64,000 bases of DNA, from assembly GCA_029194535.1 (NCBI GenBank), contig JARFXR010000002.1:744001-808000 (forward strand). Direction: 5' to 3'. Made by a program: the position numbers and the translations under genes. Shown here piece after piece: positions 43,086 to 51,858 of this stretch. A model generated the notes under the pieces. That model had not been told where the DNA came from, made no database searches, and worked only from the letters and a program-made list of their open reading frames with translations. Positions within the stretch are counted from its first letter, which is position 1. Every line of letters begins with the position of its first letter. The DNA comes from Nitrospira sp. Its GTDB lineage: Bacteria > Nitrospirota > Nitrospiria > Nitrospirales > Nitrospiraceae.

Positions 43086-44192
43086 CTAGTACACGGTGGT
43101 GGCCAGCGGCACAGCGTCGTCGCCCTGTTCGACGGTGACGGCGACCCGCCCGATGATACGGCCGTCTTCCGATTCCACGTCAACGCGCCAGTCCCCGGGA
43201 TCGAGTCGCTGCTTGAACGTGTACGCCCGGTATCCGCCTTCCCGCCCTCCGGAAATCCTGACCGGGATGCGATCGGCATGGGTGAACGGTTTGTCGCGCT
43301 GGGATCTGAAATACCAGTGGTGATACACCGTCGTATTGAGCGCCACCGGCGCGAAGACCGCCGTGAAGCAATACACCGGCTCGTTCGCGGGAAAGACGGT
43401 GTCCGATCGCTTCCACACTTCGTACCACTTTTTGGCGTAGGACAACTCAAACCGGTCGTCGCTCCTCTTCACCTCGTGATAGATGCCCCCGAACTTCAGC
43501 GACAGCGGCACCGGCGGGATCCAGTTGAGAAAGTAGAACGACACCAGCAGGGTGATCAGCGCCAGGGCAGGCGCGGTGACTCCGACCGCCTCACGCCGCG
43601 AACGGTCGGGATTGTTCCGATAGATCAGTTCTACGACCCGCAAAGTGACCAGCCCGCTCAATCCCGCGCCGAGCAGAAACATCGTCGCGTTCATCAAGCC
43701 GGTCATGACCGGGAGGAAGAAAGTGAAGAACGAAAAACACACGAGGGCATAGAGGCTGACGGTCAGCCGCAGATTCGACAGTCGGTCGCGCAGAAACTCG
43801 TTACCGACCAACAGCAGGACCAGCAAGCCGAAGAACACGGCGGTGCCGGTCAGCGAAGCGCTGCGTGAATAGAAGACCGTGTAGGCGCTGAAGAGCCCGC
43901 CGAGCAAAAACTGGCTGGCCATCGGATAGTAGGGCCGGCTACGGAGCATCCATCGGATGAACGGCGGGACTGAGGCCAATTGCTCGCGGTCCGGGGGAGG
44001 CTCGATCCCCACCCGGCCGGTCAGCACGATCAAGGCGCCGAGCAGCAACATGTAGAGCAGCAGTAACAAGTTATCCTGCAACCGGTCGATGCGCGTCAGG
44101 GTCAGCGTGTCATAGGTCACGCCGGCGAGAAAAAACACGGCCGGCATGAACGGCTTGGCGAGAACCGATTGAACCTTCCCGAGCGGGCTCAT
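43086..44192 (-). CDS. DUF2914-domain membrane protein
   Basis: A 368-aa protein. The first two thirds hold eight or so hydrophobic helices. The C-terminal 110 residues form a soluble DUF2914-like domain with VYCFTAVFAPVALNTTVYHHWYF, RIPVRISGGREGGYRAYTFK and DPGDWRVDVESEDGRIIGRV. The domain resembles a beta-sandwich, but its role is unknown. There is a 170-bp gap to the DUF1499 gene downstream. It is one of a long series of minus-strand genes from 51.7 kb down to 41.7 kb. Confidence 0.85.
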   Translation of the reverse strand: MSPLGKVQSVLAKPFMPAVFFLAGVTYDTLTLTRIDRLQDNLLLLLYMLLLGALIVLTGRVGIEPPPDREQLASVPPFIRWMLRSRPYYPMASQFLLGGLFSAYTVFYSRSASLTGTAVFFGLLVLLLVGNEFLRDRLSNLRLTVSLYALVCFSFFTFFLPVMTGLMNATMFLLGAGLSGLVTLRVVELIYRNNPDRSRREAVGVTAPALALITLLVSFYFLNWIPPVPLSLKFGGIYHEVKRSDDRFELSYAKKWYEVWKRSDTVFPANEPVYCFTAVFAPVALNTTVYHHWYFRSQRDKPFTHADRIPVRISGGREGGYRAYTFKQRLDPGDWRVDVESEDGRIIGRVAVTVEQGDDAVPLATTVY

Positions 44193-44527
44193 GCACCCAC
44201 TGTGCGAAATCGGCGCAAATTGATCAATGAAAAATATTATTTACGATTCGCCTATGGAGATTTTCCGTACAGAATGTTCAAAAAGTCCGCGGGAAAGCCG
44301 CCGCGAGGTCCGTGACGCAAGGCACAACGAGCGTCATGTCTGCAGAGGGGCGCGAGGTTCACGCTGCGCCGCATAAGGCGCGGCAAGTTTGTGAATGTCC
44401 GCGAGATGGTGAGCGGGCCGTGTCCCGTGAGCGCCCAGTGTCTTAACCCCGAGGTGTACATTTTGCCCGTACACCGGAGGGGAGGAGCGATGTAAGAGCG
44501 CAGCCGACGACCTGTTTCTGCAGCCCG
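44193..44527. other. Non-coding stretch with degenerate repeat-like sequence
   Basis: About 335 bp without a credible gene. It contains short inverted words such as GCGCC-GCATAA-GGCGC around 44366-44386. A 69-codon frame here lacks protein-like composition and a ribosome-binding site. It may be a decayed dispersed repeat; only one copy is in this window, so this is not proven. Confidence 0.45.
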
Positions 44528-45589
44528 CTAGACAAAGGCGGGGAGCGGCGCATAGACGACCGGATATCCAAGCAGGCGCTCCAACCATCCTGCCATCTGC
44601 TCCTCGGGGAGCGGAGCGCGATTCAAGCGAACCTCCAAGTGGAAGCCTGCGCCGGCCCCCACGACCCCCACGATGGCCGATGCGTCGTCTCGTTCGGGAA
44701 TTAAGTCCTGGGTTTGAAATTCGCAGAGTGTGGCATAGAGACGACCCTCCGGCTCGATTACGCTCCGGATTTCCGGCAGGTCGTCCAAGGGGCAGTGCAC
44801 CGAGCACCGGTAGGCCAGGCCGGCCCGGGGCTCGATCGCCGCAAATTCGGCGAGCGCCTCTTCGGAAAAGCCGGTCAGATAGGCGCGCACGCCGGACGGC
44901 TCCGGTGCGAAGGTCGCGGCTAAGCGGCTTGCCGGGACCAAAAACTCGTAGGCATCCGTGGTGTTGTATTCGAACTGACAAGGACCGAAGGCATCGGGCC
45001 AGGAGCAGAAAAACGGCACTTGCGGATCGGCCGGCCGCAGGACGACCTGCTGCTTCTCGATCGCCGTTTCGATCGGCACTTCGAGCACGGTAATGGCCTC
45101 AAGAAACGCGGCCCGGCGTTCTTCCAGCCATTGCTCCCGCTGGTCGTCGCCCCTGGTCTCACCGGGGCTGATGACCTCCTTGGTCTGGAGCCGCACACGC
45201 ACAAACGAATGGGCATGGCGAAATCCCAGCCAGAGCATGCTGCGGCTCTCGTGATGGACCAGCGGTTCGCGATTGCGCCAAGGATGGCTGATCGAACAGT
45301 AGGTGCCGATATTCTGATGGCGTTCGTAGACCGTATGATAGGCCCCCGCCAGCAGGAAAAAATCCCCCCGCCATCCACTTCGCACATGAACCAGGGTGAC
45401 GTCTTCCGTGGCCCAGGCGTCGAGGCCGTCCAAATCCTCAGCCGCCTCGACCTTCCAATCCTCGACATAGCAGATGACGTCCTTGGCCGCGACCGCCGGT
45501 TTCAGCCCCAGCGAAGCCAACCGTTCTCCCACGACCAGCACCTGTCCGAACGACAGCGGCGCGGTCGTTTCCCACCGACGTTCCCGCAC
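44528..45589 (-). CDS. Conserved-looking protein of unknown function
   Basis: A 353-aa soluble protein, not recognised. Features seen: no signal peptide or membrane helix, an acidic composition, SGWRGDFFLLAGAYHTVYERH and WLGFRHAHSFVRVRLQTKEV in the first half, and QVPFFCSWPDAFGPCQFEYNT in the middle. The GTG start is directly preceded by GGAGG with a short spacer. It is followed upstream by a lipoprotein gene 26 bp away, so the two are probably in one transcript. No function is proposed. Confidence 0.65.
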   Translation of the reverse strand: MRERRWETTAPLSFGQVLVVGERLASLGLKPAVAAKDVICYVEDWKVEAAEDLDGLDAWATEDVTLVHVRSGWRGDFFLLAGAYHTVYERHQNIGTYCSISHPWRNREPLVHHESRSMLWLGFRHAHSFVRVRLQTKEVISPGETRGDDQREQWLEERRAAFLEAITVLEVPIETAIEKQQVVLRPADPQVPFFCSWPDAFGPCQFEYNTTDAYEFLVPASRLAATFAPEPSGVRAYLTGFSEEALAEFAAIEPRAGLAYRCSVHCPLDDLPEIRSVIEPEGRLYATLCEFQTQDLIPERDDASAIVGVVGAGAGFHLEVRLNRAPLPEEQMAGWLERLLGYPVVYAPLPAFV

Positions 45590-45615
45590 TGGCCTCCTCC
45601 TCTGCCATCGCTCTC

Positions 45616-46263
45616 CTAGCGGCTGGGACGGAGCGTGCGCTGTGAAATCGTTGTATCCTCAACGTACCGATCGATCGTGTCCTTGATAGTCGCGGTGAGC
45701 AGTTTCTGCACGTCGCTGTCGGTGAACCAGAAGACGGTGTCGGTCTGCGCGCCCTCGATCGTTCGATTGGTGGTAGTTTTGTCCCCGTTGTTGTTCGCGG
45801 AAATCGTCACCTTGCTGCCTGACGTGAGTGCCGTCGAAAACATCCGGCTCTTGGCGTTGGCGGACAAGTCCACGATCTGCCCGGTGATCACGATGTCCGC
45901 TCCGTTCTCCGGAGCGGCAGGCAGGACGCGGACATCCCACGACCGGTCATGCCATCCTCTGGCTCGCAACCGTTCGGCCAGCGCCTGCGCATAAGCGTCG
46001 CCCGGCTTGTCGCCCTTCACGTTGAAGTAAGTGACTCCGCCCCAGAGATGCGTCCGCATACCGACGCGGTTCTTCTCCATACGCCGGTCCTCGAACGGGA
46101 TGACCACGATCTTGACGGCCTCAGGCTCCGCCATCTGAGCCGGCATCGGTTTGGGAACGACATCCAAATGCACGGTCTTTCCGCTTCCCCCGCAACCGGA
46201 CCCGATCAACCCGCCGACCAGCAACACTATTACCGCCCCAGCACGCATCAACACCGTATCCAT
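45616..46263 (-). CDS. Outer-membrane-type lipoprotein (YajG-like)
   Basis: A 215-aa lipoprotein. The signal peptide MDTVLMRAGAVIVLLVGGLIGSGC ends in the lipobox IGSGC, with the lipidated Cys at residue 24 followed by GGSGK. The mature part has VKIVVIPFEDRRMEKNRVGMRTH, then ALAERLRARGW and DIVITGQIVDLSANAKSRMF, a layout common to YajG and similar putative assembly lipoproteins. The position of Gly rather than Asp at +2 predicts outer-membrane sorting. Function unknown. Confidence 0.75.
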   Translation of the reverse strand: MDTVLMRAGAVIVLLVGGLIGSGCGGSGKTVHLDVVPKPMPAQMAEPEAVKIVVIPFEDRRMEKNRVGMRTHLWGGVTYFNVKGDKPGDAYAQALAERLRARGWHDRSWDVRVLPAAPENGADIVITGQIVDLSANAKSRMFSTALTSGSKVTISANNNGDKTTTNRTIEGAQTDTVFWFTDSDVQKLLTATIKDTIDRYVEDTTISQRTLRPSR

Positions 46264-46360
46264 TTGACCTCCTTGCGCATCAACGACCGCATGATTGAGT
46301 CCGAGAGAAAGAACGGCGCTAGTCTACCGAAATCCCTATGCCTTCACAAACAGGGAAATT

Positions 46361-46981
46361 TCACGAGGAGACGATGGGGCTCATGGCGGCAAACGCCTCC
46401 CGGGCGAGCATGGCCAGGTCCCCCTGCCGGACCCTGGCATCACCGAGAGAGACATATCGCCCGATTTTTAGAAACCCCCGCTCAGCCAGGACGGCGGCCG
46501 TCGTCGCCTTGCGGTCATGGGTGAGAGGAACCGTATACCCCTCCCCGCATTTCCATTCCCAGAGGGTCGGAGCCGTGGACAATTCCAAGTGCCGGCCTGC
46601 GACGGAATGGAACCGGTCGACCAGATTCTTCTTGTATTGCTTGACGAGCGCCCCCTCCAGAATCCAGGCGAAGACCACATGATGGCCCCACCAGATGAGC
46701 GTTCGGAAGGTGCACTTGTCGGAACCCTGAAAGTGCTTGGGGCAATCAAGGTACTGATACGGACAGGATTCGAGATGTTCGCCCTTCACGAACTGGTGAT
46801 GCGAGCGGTCGAACTCGGACGGAGCCAACAGCCGCGAGCGAGTCAGCTCGTCGTTGAGGGCGAGGTGAACGGCCTCCAACATCATTCGAATCTTCGCAGA
46901 GACCCGCTGCTTCTTGCGAAAGGACTCGCCGTCGGCGAGGAGAGCGGTTTCCTCGTCGGTGAAACAGACAGGATCGTTCAT
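46361..46981 (-). CDS. Protein of unknown function with Cys cluster
   Basis: A 206-aa soluble protein, not recognised. It begins MNDPVCFTDEETALLADGE. A middle section has ESCPYQYLDCPKHFQGSDKC, with three Cys that could bind metal, and next to it TFRTLIWWGHHVVFAWILEG. The C-terminal part has GEGYTVPLTHDRKATTAAVLAERGFLKIGRYVSLGDA. Neither a signal peptide nor a membrane span is clear. It has its own 97-bp gap to the downstream lipoprotein. Confidence 0.65.
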   Translation of the reverse strand: MNDPVCFTDEETALLADGESFRKKQRVSAKIRMMLEAVHLALNDELTRSRLLAPSEFDRSHHQFVKGEHLESCPYQYLDCPKHFQGSDKCTFRTLIWWGHHVVFAWILEGALVKQYKKNLVDRFHSVAGRHLELSTAPTLWEWKCGEGYTVPLTHDRKATTAAVLAERGFLKIGRYVSLGDARVRQGDLAMLAREAFAAMSPIVSS

Positions 46982-47105
46982 CGTACTCTGCTCCGAACAC
47001 CGAACACGATTGAGACGCGTCCCATTCGAGGCGTCCCCGAACCGGCGACCAAGACCAGGCGACCCACATGTGTCGGTGTGTCGGATGGGATCCGCCCCAT
47101 CCCCA

Positions 47106-47480
47106 TCACTTGTGGTGCGTCTCGAAGGCCGTCACCGCCAAGGCATAATGTCGCCGGCATTCCGCGCAGCGGATCAGCGCTTGATCCCTGAACACATCCA
47201 TGTCCCGGAGCGACAGGGCCGCCGCGTGGGCCTGGAGACATTCCGTCAGCCGAGCTCCCCCGTCATCGGCCTCGCCCGGCCGTTCGGTGTCCTGCGGATC
47301 AGCCGACACCACCGAAGCCCGCACCGTGACCGGCCCCAGCGCCAAGTGATGAACGGACCGGCAGGAGCTGCAGCTGAGAATCAGCGTGCGGTCGTCCACC
47401 AGCCGTTTGACCGCGATGCAGAGCGGATGCACCGACCAGCATTGCTGAAGAAACGCCCCACTGCGAAAGACCTGGGCCAT
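47106..47480 (-). CDS. Small protein with paired cysteines
   Basis: A 124-aa protein with CSSC (residues 37-40) and CAEC near residues 105-108, so a zinc ribbon built from distant parts is possible. RDQALIRCAECRRHYALAV is the second half. The N-terminus (FRSGAFLQQCWSVHPLCIAVKRLVDD) adds two more Cys. Not recognised as a known family. The ATG at 47478-47480 is used. Neighbouring genes also carry Cys pairs, so this group may share a theme. Confidence 0.55.
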   Translation of the reverse strand: MAQVFRSGAFLQQCWSVHPLCIAVKRLVDDRTLILSCSSCRSVHHLALGPVTVRASVVSADPQDTERPGEADDGGARLTECLQAHAAALSLRDMDVFRDQALIRCAECRRHYALAVTAFETHHK

Positions 47481-47548
47481 TGACTCTCTTTCGGCCGCAC
47501 AACCCGGTGGCCGAGTGCGGCACGCCCGCCGGCTCCGTTACGAACCGT

Positions 47549-47881
47549 TTACAGCTTCCACAGCGCCACCATAATCATGGCGCCCACCATGTAGGGAATC
47601 ACGCAGGCATACAGCAGGACTGCGCGCGCCCGCTCGTGCGATCCGGTTTTCGCTCGATGTTCCTTATAGACAAATTCGTAGCACAGCACGAGCAACGTCA
47701 GCGTCAAGGCCGCAGCCCGACTCGTTCTCGGCCAGGTGTACTGGCCGCTGATGAGGAAATTCGCCGTGAAGAAGCCGCTGGACAGGAGAATCATCGGGGC
47801 CAGCACGTAGCGCACGCTCTGCGCCAGAACCTGCTGCCACCTCGTGTCATCGGAGGACCGGCCTGAGTCGGGATCGGTCAC
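47549..47881 (-). CDS. Small integral membrane protein
   Basis: A 110-aa protein with a polar N-terminus (TDPDSGRSSDDTRW) and three predicted membrane helices, about residues 22-42, 54-68 and 86-106. It is coupled to the zinc-finger gene before it by a 4-bp GTGA overlap, with the GTG at 47879-47881 as start. A longer frame to 48004 would lie on top of that gene and is rejected. Function unknown. Confidence 0.65.
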   Translation of the reverse strand: MTDPDSGRSSDDTRWQQVLAQSVRYVLAPMILLSSGFFTANFLISGQYTWPRTSRAAALTLTLLVLCYEFVYKEHRAKTGSHERARAVLLYACVIPYMVGAMIMVALWKL

Positions 47882-48162
47882 GAGCCCACGGCCGCCGGAT
47901 GATCCGCCGTCGGGGTGGCGGACGCCGCACTTTCCGCAGCGCGGCAGGTCTTGCAGATACGAGGTCGGGCCTTGAGGAACGACACCTTGCCGCTGGCCAG
48001 GCAACTATAGTGGACGAACTCGTCGCAGACGCTGCAGCGGGACCAACCGCCACGGAGCATCGTTTTGTCGCGATAGAGTCCCTGCCGGCACACCTTACAC
48101 TGTCGCGGCTCGATCGGCAGCAGCATCGGCTCCCAATCACCGCCGGCTTTTCTGATGCTCAT
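47878..48162 (-). CDS. Zinc-finger protein (PHD/FYVE-like Cys pattern)
   Basis: A 94-aa protein with CKVC, CSVC, FVHYSC and CKTC in order (residues about 22-25, 43-46, 50-54 and 70-73). That gives eight potential metal ligands including one His, a cross-brace arrangement resembling a PHD or FYVE finger. The C-terminus is Ala-rich and disordered. Such folds are rare in bacteria, so a treble-clef ribbon with an extra knuckle is an alternative. It begins at the ATG at 48160-48162 and is coupled to the membrane protein gene. It lies 91 bp downstream of the FAD oxidoreductase gene, possibly in the same transcript. Confidence 0.65.
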   Translation of the reverse strand: MSIRKAGGDWEPMLLPIEPRQCKVCRQGLYRDKTMLRGGWSRCSVCDEFVHYSCLASGKVSFLKARPRICKTCRAAESAASATPTADHPAAVGS

Positions 48163-48253
48163 AACAGGGGAGTATAGCGGGGCGGCCGACCGAATGACAA
48201 GCGCTGCGGGACCGGCCATTGACCGTGACCGGCCATCTCGGCCGCGGCAACCG

Positions 48254-49594
48254 TCACAGCTTGAGCACACATTTCTCATAGAGACTTTTCAACCGGTGCC
48301 CCGAATCGTAACGGTCCTTGAGGCGACGATAGGCCTCGCCGTTGTACAGCCGATCGAACTCTTCTCGAGAGTAGTACGAGGTCGAGTACAGCGACTTGTG
48401 CCCGTGGAGGTCCAGAACCGCGGCCTCGACCAGCTTGTTGAAATGCCCGTCGCCGTGGCGGCTCTTCACGGTATCCCAGAAACCGAAATTGACGTAGATC
48501 GTGCGCGGTGTCATGGGATACAAGCTATATGAGCGGGAGGGATCGCGCGCCGCGACGGGGCAGAGCCAGACGGGCGTGATGCCGATGCGCTCGTTGAAGA
48601 ACCGCGCAAAGCGAGGCGCCTGTTCGATCGGGATCTCCACATCTTGAATGACTGCCTCCTGCCGGCCCTGGATCATCTTCAACGCCGATTGCGCAACCGG
48701 AGAGGCGTGAGCCCGCTTCCACAGTCGCCAGTACACCGTCGAATTGAGCCGCTCCTTGCCCCACAGCCGCCGCATGATCGGATACTGCAGCAAGAAGTGT
48801 TTGGAGCACCAGAACCAATCCGTGTCCCAACGCCACAGATAGTCATGCGCAATCAGGTAATCCGTCGCCTTCTCCGTCACGGACCGGTAGTACATCCGAA
48901 GATACGTGTAATCGCTCAGCCATTCGGCCCGATCCACGAAGACTCCGGTCGTCAAATAGAACGTCTCCGCGTCGAACATCGTGCCGTCCACGAAATCGGC
49001 GTCGCCCGAACGGCAGGCCTCGGACATGGCCTCAAAGTATCGGTCCGGATCCGTAAAGCGGCGGTGCGTGAGCCTCACGAAGGGTTTGATCGGAATCAGC
49101 TCGACGACGGTCCGCAGCGCATAACCCAGCGTGCCGTAGGAATTGGGAAATCCGAAGAATAGCTCACGATGGTCGTTGTCGGCGGTCGCCGTGACGACGC
49201 GACCGTCGGCGAGCAGGACATCGATCTCGCGCATCGTCTCGTGGACGAACCCCTGCCTGAAGGATGAGGATTCGATGCCGATCCCGGCGATCGCGCCGCC
49301 GACCGTGATGGACTTGAGCTGCGGCACCACCGCCGGCATCAATTGGAACGGCAAGGTTTCCCGGACCAGTTCCTCGTAGGTCGTCAGGGCTTCCACGTCC
49401 GCCGTCCGGCTCTGCTCATCGATCCGGAGGACATGTCGGAACTCCCGCAAGTCAAGCCGGCGTCCCGTCGGTCCGGTGCGATGCCGAAAGAGATTGGACG
49501 TGGATTTCTCCAGTGAAAGTCCCTCGGAACCGAGGGCCTGCATGCTGGCGGCGGCACGCGCCCGCTTCTCGGCATACGCATCAAAAGGAATCAT
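48254..49594 (-). CDS. FAD-binding oxidoreductase (DHCR24/BfaA-TmsA type)
   Basis: A 446-aa protein with an N-terminal PCMH-type FAD domain. Its residues include DVEALTTYEELVRET, PQLKSITVGGAIAGIGIESSSFRQGFVHE and ELFFGFPNSYGTLGYALRT, the usual FAD-binding walls. The C-terminal part is a cap domain rich in Trp and Tyr with WRWDTDWFWCSKHF. Relatives include plant DIMINUTO, DHCR24 and the bacterial proteins that reduce a methylene to a methyl group on fatty acyl chains (BfaA/TmsA). It starts 4 bp after a Cfa-type methyltransferase gene and shares the operon with a desaturase, so the same step is proposed here. The ATG is at 49592-49594. Confidence 0.85.
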   Translation of the reverse strand: MIPFDAYAEKRARAAASMQALGSEGLSLEKSTSNLFRHRTGPTGRRLDLREFRHVLRIDEQSRTADVEALTTYEELVRETLPFQLMPAVVPQLKSITVGGAIAGIGIESSSFRQGFVHETMREIDVLLADGRVVTATADNDHRELFFGFPNSYGTLGYALRTVVELIPIKPFVRLTHRRFTDPDRYFEAMSEACRSGDADFVDGTMFDAETFYLTTGVFVDRAEWLSDYTYLRMYYRSVTEKATDYLIAHDYLWRWDTDWFWCSKHFLLQYPIMRRLWGKERLNSTVYWRLWKRAHASPVAQSALKMIQGRQEAVIQDVEIPIEQAPRFARFFNERIGITPVWLCPVAARDPSRSYSLYPMTPRTIYVNFGFWDTVKSRHGDGHFNKLVEAAVLDLHGHKSLYSTSYYSREEFDRLYNGEAYRRLKDRYDSGHRLKSLYEKCVLKL

Positions 49595-49598
49595 GCGC

Positions 49599-50708
49599 CT
49601 ATCGTACGGGTTCGTAGCCGCCCAACACACCGTGCTTGGAGAGTACGACCTGCCACAGGTGGATGCGGCGGGCGCGGAAAGCCCCAGCCAGCGATAAGAG
49701 GTAGTAGCGCCACATGCGGCTGAACCGTTCGTCGAATTTGGCCTTGAGCTCTTCCCAATGCCGGTCCACGTTCTCCTGCCAGGCCACGAGTGTGCGGTCG
49801 TAGTCGGGACCGAAATTGTGCCAGTCTTCCAGCACCAGAAGCCCGTCCATCGCCGCGCTGAGTTGCGCAACGGACGGGAGCATGCCGCCGGGGAAAATGT
49901 ACTTGTCGAACCAGGGATCGGCCGTCGAGACCGAGGCGTTGTTCCCGATCGTATGGAGCAGAAAGAGGCCTCGGCGTTTCAGCGTCCGATGGACCGTCTC
50001 CATGAGCGTCCGGTAATTCTTGTATCCGACGTGTTCGCACAAGCCGATCGCCGCGACCTTGTCGAATTCGCCGACCGCTTCCCGGTAGTCGCCATGAATC
50101 ACCTCGACGGGGAGATCCTCGCACCACTTACGCGCGTAGCTGACTTGTTGCTCCGAAATGTTATAGGCGGTCACGTGGCATCCGTAGTGGGTGGAGGCAT
50201 AGCGGGCGAAGCCGCCCCATCCGCAACCGAGTTCGAGCACCCGATCCCCCTTCTGAAGATGCAGCTTTCTGCAGACGAGATCCAGCTTATGCTTCTGCGC
50301 CGTCTCCAGATCCTGGGCCCGCTTCCAATAAGCGCAGGTATACTGCATGTACGGGCCCAGCATTTTCTCATAAAACGCACTGTCCAGATCGTAGTGCTGC
50401 TGGGCGACACGCCTCGACAGCCGCCTGTTCTGCATGTTGAACAGCCGCGCCTTCAGCGCGTTCATGATGAGGTACTTGTCGACGACGGCGTGGTCCAACG
50501 ACACGTCGTGAAACCTGGCGAAGAATTCGTCCAAACGCCGCGCGTCCCACCAGCCGTCCATGTAGGATTCGCCGAGCCCTAGCGAGCCCTCCGCCAAGAC
50601 ACGGGCATAAAAGCGGTCGTCGTGGACGAGAATGTCCCCCGACTCCGGCCCGTCGATTCGAATACGGGCTTTCTCCAGCAAACTCTCGATCGTCGATTTC
50701 TGGTTCAT
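49599..50708 (-). CDS. Cfa-type fatty-acyl-phospholipid methyltransferase
   Basis: A 369-aa SAM-dependent enzyme similar along its length to cyclopropane-fatty-acyl-phospholipid synthase. The SAM loop VLELGCGWGG is at 157-166, the active-site cysteine in MQYTCAYW (Cys125), with AYNISEQQVSYAR and IGLCEHVGYKNYR as further family marks. It adds a methyl or methylene group to a double bond of a membrane fatty acid. With the following reductase it would give a mid-chain methyl group; without it, a cyclopropane ring. It is 42 bp downstream of the desaturase gene. Start ATG at 50706-50708. Confidence 0.92.
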   Translation of the reverse strand: MNQKSTIESLLEKARIRIDGPESGDILVHDDRFYARVLAEGSLGLGESYMDGWWDARRLDEFFARFHDVSLDHAVVDKYLIMNALKARLFNMQNRRLSRRVAQQHYDLDSAFYEKMLGPYMQYTCAYWKRAQDLETAQKHKLDLVCRKLHLQKGDRVLELGCGWGGFARYASTHYGCHVTAYNISEQQVSYARKWCEDLPVEVIHGDYREAVGEFDKVAAIGLCEHVGYKNYRTLMETVHRTLKRRGLFLLHTIGNNASVSTADPWFDKYIFPGGMLPSVAQLSAAMDGLLVLEDWHNFGPDYDRTLVAWQENVDRHWEELKAKFDERFSRMWRYYLLSLAGAFRARRIHLWQVVLSKHGVLGGYEPVR

Positions 50709-50750
50709 GATCCGCCGTTCAGAATGGCCGCTGGATTTCCGCTTTGCGAC

Positions 50751-51665
50751 CTACCGGAGGGCGGCCGGTGCCTGGGAGCCGTGCGATCGAAAGGACTGCT
50801 CGACGGCGATAGTCGCGGCTTTGACCTGCGGGGGCGGTGTGCGGATGTCCCACACAAGCCCGACCCACGACAGCGCGACCAGGACGTAGTAGGACAGATC
50901 CACCTCCCACCAGAACCAGCCCTGATTGGCCGCAATCTGATAATGGTGATGGTTGTTGTGCCAGCCTTCTCCACAACAGAGAAGGGCGAGGATGAAACTG
51001 TTTCTGCTCCCGTCGCCGGATCGGTAGCGAACGGTCCCGAACAGATGGGTCAGTGAGTTGATGAAGAACGTGCAATGGTAGAGAGCCGTCGTGGAGACGA
51101 AGAAGCCCCAGACCAGCCCCGGAAATCCCCAGAGCAGGTAGAGCAGGCCGCCGTACACGACCGGGGGAAGAAAATAGAACCGATCCAGGTATCGAATTTC
51201 AGGATAGCGGCTGAGGTCCTTCACCAGGCTCAAATCCGTCTTCACATGATCATCCGAGAGGATCCAGCCGATGTGCGAATACCAGAATCCCCGCTGCAGG
51301 GGAGAATGGAAATCTTCTTCCCGGTCTGAATACTTATGGTGATGGCGGTGATGGGCGGCCCACCAGAGCACCCCCTTCTGGGCGGACGTCATCGCCCAAA
51401 ACGCCAGCAGAAATTGAAACACCCGGCTGGTCTTGAACGAGCGGTGCGAGAAATAGCGGTGATATCCCGCCGTGACGCCGATCATCCTCACGTAGTAGCT
51501 CCCCACGGCGAGAACGACCCATTCCCATCGAACGCCCGTCTGGATCGCGGCGAGGCAGAGCAGATGGATCGCGATGAACGGGAATGACTCCCACGAAAGC
51601 CCAAGAGACTTGAGCGGAGCCGACTGACCAGGACGGGCAGCTACCACGGGGACCTCTGAGAGCAT
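50751..51665 (-). CDS. Membrane-bound acyl desaturase
   Basis: A 304-aa integral membrane di-iron desaturase. All three histidine boxes are present: HRYFSH (69-74), HRHHH (106-110) and HNNHH (236-240). Around them are four hydrophobic segments and EDFHSPLQRGFWYSHIGWIL, typical of stearoyl-CoA-type desaturases. It introduces a double bond into an acyl chain, which the next gene's product can methylate. The ATG at 51663-51665 gives the usual short cytoplasmic N-terminus; an extension to 51758 is possible but has no homology-like content. First gene of the lipid operon. Confidence 0.93.
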   Translation of the reverse strand: MLSEVPVVAARPGQSAPLKSLGLSWESFPFIAIHLLCLAAIQTGVRWEWVVLAVGSYYVRMIGVTAGYHRYFSHRSFKTSRVFQFLLAFWAMTSAQKGVLWWAAHHRHHHKYSDREEDFHSPLQRGFWYSHIGWILSDDHVKTDLSLVKDLSRYPEIRYLDRFYFLPPVVYGGLLYLLWGFPGLVWGFFVSTTALYHCTFFINSLTHLFGTVRYRSGDGSRNSFILALLCCGEGWHNNHHHYQIAANQGWFWWEVDLSYYVLVALSWVGLVWDIRTPPPQVKAATIAVEQSFRSHGSQAPAALR

Positions 51666-51858
51666 CTGCCGACCGCCGACAGCACCACTTTTCGTCCGAC
51701 TCTTTCTCTCAACGGGCCCCAATTCATCACATGGATACTCGGAAACAGCATGACCCACGCGGCTCCGAACACATCCTTCCCAGGCCTTGCCAAGGCCGGC
51801 GCGTCAGCACCGCGAATCTACGTGCTCAGATAAAGGTGCTTGTTCACTCCCGGACTCG

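Noticed and set aside
44252-44461. A 69-codon minus-strand frame as a small gene
   Set aside because: No ribosome-binding site and no protein-like pattern; the region looks repeat-derived.
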